From: Rubrimonas sp036770645
Lineage (GTDB): Bacteria > Pseudomonadota > Alphaproteobacteria > Rhodobacterales > Rhodobacteraceae
Assembly (NCBI GenBank): GCA_036770645.1
Contig: DAIPIU010000066.1
Coordinates: forward strand, 1-15,188
Direction: 5' to 3'
DNA length: 15,188 nucleotides
Below, in pieces: positions 14,501 to 15,188 of this stretch; within the stretch, counting starts at the first letter, position 1, and each line of letters begins with the position of its first letter. The notes below the pieces were generated by a model that was not told where the DNA came from, made no database searches, and was given only the letters and a program-made list of their open reading frames with translations. Made by a program: the position numbers and the translations under genes.

Positions 14501-15167
14501 CATCGACATGCACAAGGAGGGCGCGGCCTTCCGGGCGATGATGAACAACTTCGCCATCGCGGTGTCGGTCGGCCTGCAGTACGGCGTGCCGCTGGAGGAG
14601 TTCGTCGACGCCTTCACCTTCACCCGCTTCGAGCCGGCGGGCGTGGTGCAGGGCAACGACAGCATCAAGAACGCGACCTCGATCCTCGACTACGTGTTCC
14701 GCGAACTGGCGGTGTCGTATCTCGACCGCACCGACCTCGCCCATGTCGAGCCGGGCGGCGCGCGCTTCGACGAGCTGGGCCACGGCGAGCGCGAGGGCGC
14801 GCGCAACGTCGACGCCGTGGCGGAGGAGGTCGCCTCGCCCGCCATCGCCATGATCCGCCAGGTCAGCAGCACCGGCTACCTGCGCAAGCGCCTGCCCACC
14901 GAACTGACGGTGCTGCAGGGCGGCGGCGGCGGCGCGCTGGCCATGGCCGCGTCCCCCGCGGCGCTGGCCGTCGGCGGCGTGGGCGTCGCCCTGTCCGCCG
15001 CCCACGCCATCGGCGCGGCCGGCGCGGCCGTGATGACCCGCGCCGCCGAGGCCCGCATGAAGGGCTACGAGGGCGACGCCTGCGGCGAATGCGGCAACTT
15101 CACCCTCGTGCGCAACGGCGCGTGCATGAAGTGCGACACCTGTGGCGCGACGAGCGGGTGCAGTTGA
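11502..15167 (+). CDS. nrdJ: Adenosylcobalamin-dependent (class II) ribonucleoside-diphosphate reductase
   Basis: This 1221-residue class II ribonucleotide reductase reduces ribonucleotides to deoxyribonucleotides using a thiyl radical generated from coenzyme B12, independently of oxygen. Recognisable parts are the redox cysteine in PHACFIQ (C199), GSGTGTNFSSLRGEGE after it, the active-site NPCSE (474-478), its partner cysteine in DTACNLASLNL (C487), and APTGTIGLVMDCDTTGIEPDF (from 672). There are also FNVHALGEAFVTQ and a C-terminal redox/zinc-ribbon-like segment with cysteines at 1194, 1197, 1208, 1211, 1214 and 1220. The long form with an insertion between the N-terminal catalytic strands (about 305-395) is usual in alphaproteobacteria. 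ATG 11502 is chosen because the upstream frame (GTG 11331) runs through the promoter zone. An Ala/Gly-rich linker (1140-1185) before the Cys region looks expanded. Confidence 0.96.
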   Translation: MQIDRRFTDAAADAYAGIAFRETASEIRNPDGSVVFRLENLEVPAAWSQVAADVLAQKYFRKAGVPAALKRVKEKGVPEWLSRSVPDERALAKLPEEARIVGETSARQVFDRMAGAWTYWGWKGGYFSSEADARAYFDEMRRMLALQMAAPNSPQWFNTGLHWAYGVDGPSQGHFYVDHETGALCASTSAYERPQPHACFIQAVQDDLVNEGGIMDLWTREARLFKYGSGTGTNFSSLRGEGERLAGGGRSSGLMSFLKIGDRAAGAIKSGGTTRRAAKMVICDMDHPDIEQFIGWKVREEQKVAALVAGSKLHKARLAEIFDAIRAWDGRAEDARDPKANPGLKAAIRAAKKAMIPEAYIKRVLQYAAQGQDRVDFPEFDTDWDSEAYLTVSGQNSNNSVRVTDAFLGAVRDDADWTLTSRTTGKPVRTLKARALWAQIGHAAWACADPGVQFHDTINDWHTCPEAGPIRASNPCSEYMFLDDTACNLASLNLLAFLRDGAFAADDYEHACRLWTLTLEISVLMAQFPSREIAQRSYDYRTLGLGYANIGGLLMSMGLGYDSADGRALCGALTAIMTGVSYATSAEIAAERGPFPGFAANRAHMLRVIRNHGRAARGMREGYEGLATPPVPLDHANCPDAGLVQRAIAAWDRALALGEAHGYRNAQATVIAPTGTIGLVMDCDTTGIEPDFALVKFKKLAGGGYFKIINRSVPAALDALGYDPATARAIVEHAVGRGTLAGAPGVSHEALAARGFGPAEIATIEGALAAAFDIRFAFNVHALGEAFVTQRLGVEPAALAEPGFDLLRAIGFSRDEIEAANAFVCGTMTLEGAPGLKPEHHHVFDCANPCGRTGRRYLSVDAHIRMMAAAQSFISGAISKTINMPNEAAIEDCLAAYALSHRLGVKANALYRDGSKLSQPLASQLIDEDDAEDLIEAAPAARAQIVAERVIEKIILREVARGRDKLPQRRKGYTQKAIVGGHKVYLRTGEYDDGKLGEIFIDMHKEGAAFRAMMNNFAIAVSVGLQYGVPLEEFVDAFTFTRFEPAGVVQGNDSIKNATSILDYVFRELAVSYLDRTDLAHVEPGGARFDELGHGEREGARNVDAVAEEVASPAIAMIRQVSSTGYLRKRLPTELTVLQGGGGGALAMAASPAALAVGGVGVALSAAHAIGAAGAAVMTRAAEARMKGYEGDACGECGNFTLVRNGACMKCDTCGATSGCS

Positions 15168-15188
15168 GGGGCGCAACGATGTGGAGGT
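15166..15188 (+). other. Possible start of the next gene at the window edge
   Basis: GAGGGG (15166-15171), overlapping the nrdJ stop, is a good SD placed 7 bases before ATG 15179 (ATG TGG AGG...). Only ten bases of any coding sequence are visible, so its product cannot be named. It may be cotranscribed with nrdJ. Confidence 0.4.

Noticed and set aside
11256..15176. A 1306-codon open frame antisense to nrdJ
   Set aside because: It mirrors the GC-rich codon use of nrdJ and its translation is low-complexity Arg/Ala/His/Gln-rich with no recognisable domain. It also covers the nrdJ promoter.
1..15188. CRISPR arrays, insertion sequences, prophage or tRNA genes
   Set aside because: No regularly spaced repeats, transposase motifs, terminal inverted repeats or tRNA-like cloverleaf sequences were seen.

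Overview
The window is a 15.2 kb, very GC-rich (by eye above 70%) and densely coding stretch. It most resembles the chromosome of a Rhodobacterales-type alphaproteobacterium. The basis is the codon bias (almost every third position is G or C), the alphaproteobacterial character of the proteins (a long B12-dependent NrdJ, and the MarR plus NAGGN trio arrangement) and the frequent GTG/TTG starts. I see no mobile elements, CRISPR arrays, rRNA or tRNA genes, and nothing that looks recently acquired.

Left part (1-4536, + strand): a small YdcZ-type DMT membrane protein sits 4 bp ahead of a PuuB-like FAD-dependent amine/amino-acid oxidoreductase. After a 136-bp gap comes a long-chain acyl-CoA ligase (FadD type) with a probable TTG start. 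A bile acid:Na+ symporter (BASS) family carrier follows 5 bp later. Middle-left (4562-6276, - strand): a low-specificity L-threonine aldolase runs convergent to the BASS gene, and a MarR-family regulator lies upstream of it on the same strand, 152 bp away.

Centre (6361-11098, + strand): divergent from marR is a three-gene operon for the osmoprotectant N-acetylglutaminylglutamine amide (NAGGN). It encodes an asparagine-synthetase-like amidotransferase (asnO/ggnA type), a GNAT plus ATP-grasp dipeptide synthetase (ngg) and the M42-family metallopeptidase that accompanies this pair. The genes overlap by 4 bp at both junctions, so they are probably translationally coupled. The 84-bp marR/asnO intergenic region holds a perfect 10-bp-arm palindrome that fits the spacer and -10 region of promoters in both directions. 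This is a strong candidate for the MarR operator and would make MarR both autoregulator and regulator of NAGGN synthesis.

Right part (11099-15188): a 403-bp non-coding region begins extremely GC-rich and ends in a palindrome-rich promoter zone with an NrdR-box-like element and a hairpin-rich leader. It precedes nrdJ, a 1221-residue adenosylcobalamin-dependent ribonucleotide reductase that fills the rest of the window. A Shine-Dalgarno-like sequence and an ATG at the right edge suggest another gene starting just there.

Most genes belong to known families. The parts most worth a second look are regulatory: the MarR palindrome controlling the NAGGN operon, and the nrdJ upstream region. The low-complexity expansions in MarR, FadD and NrdJ are also notable.
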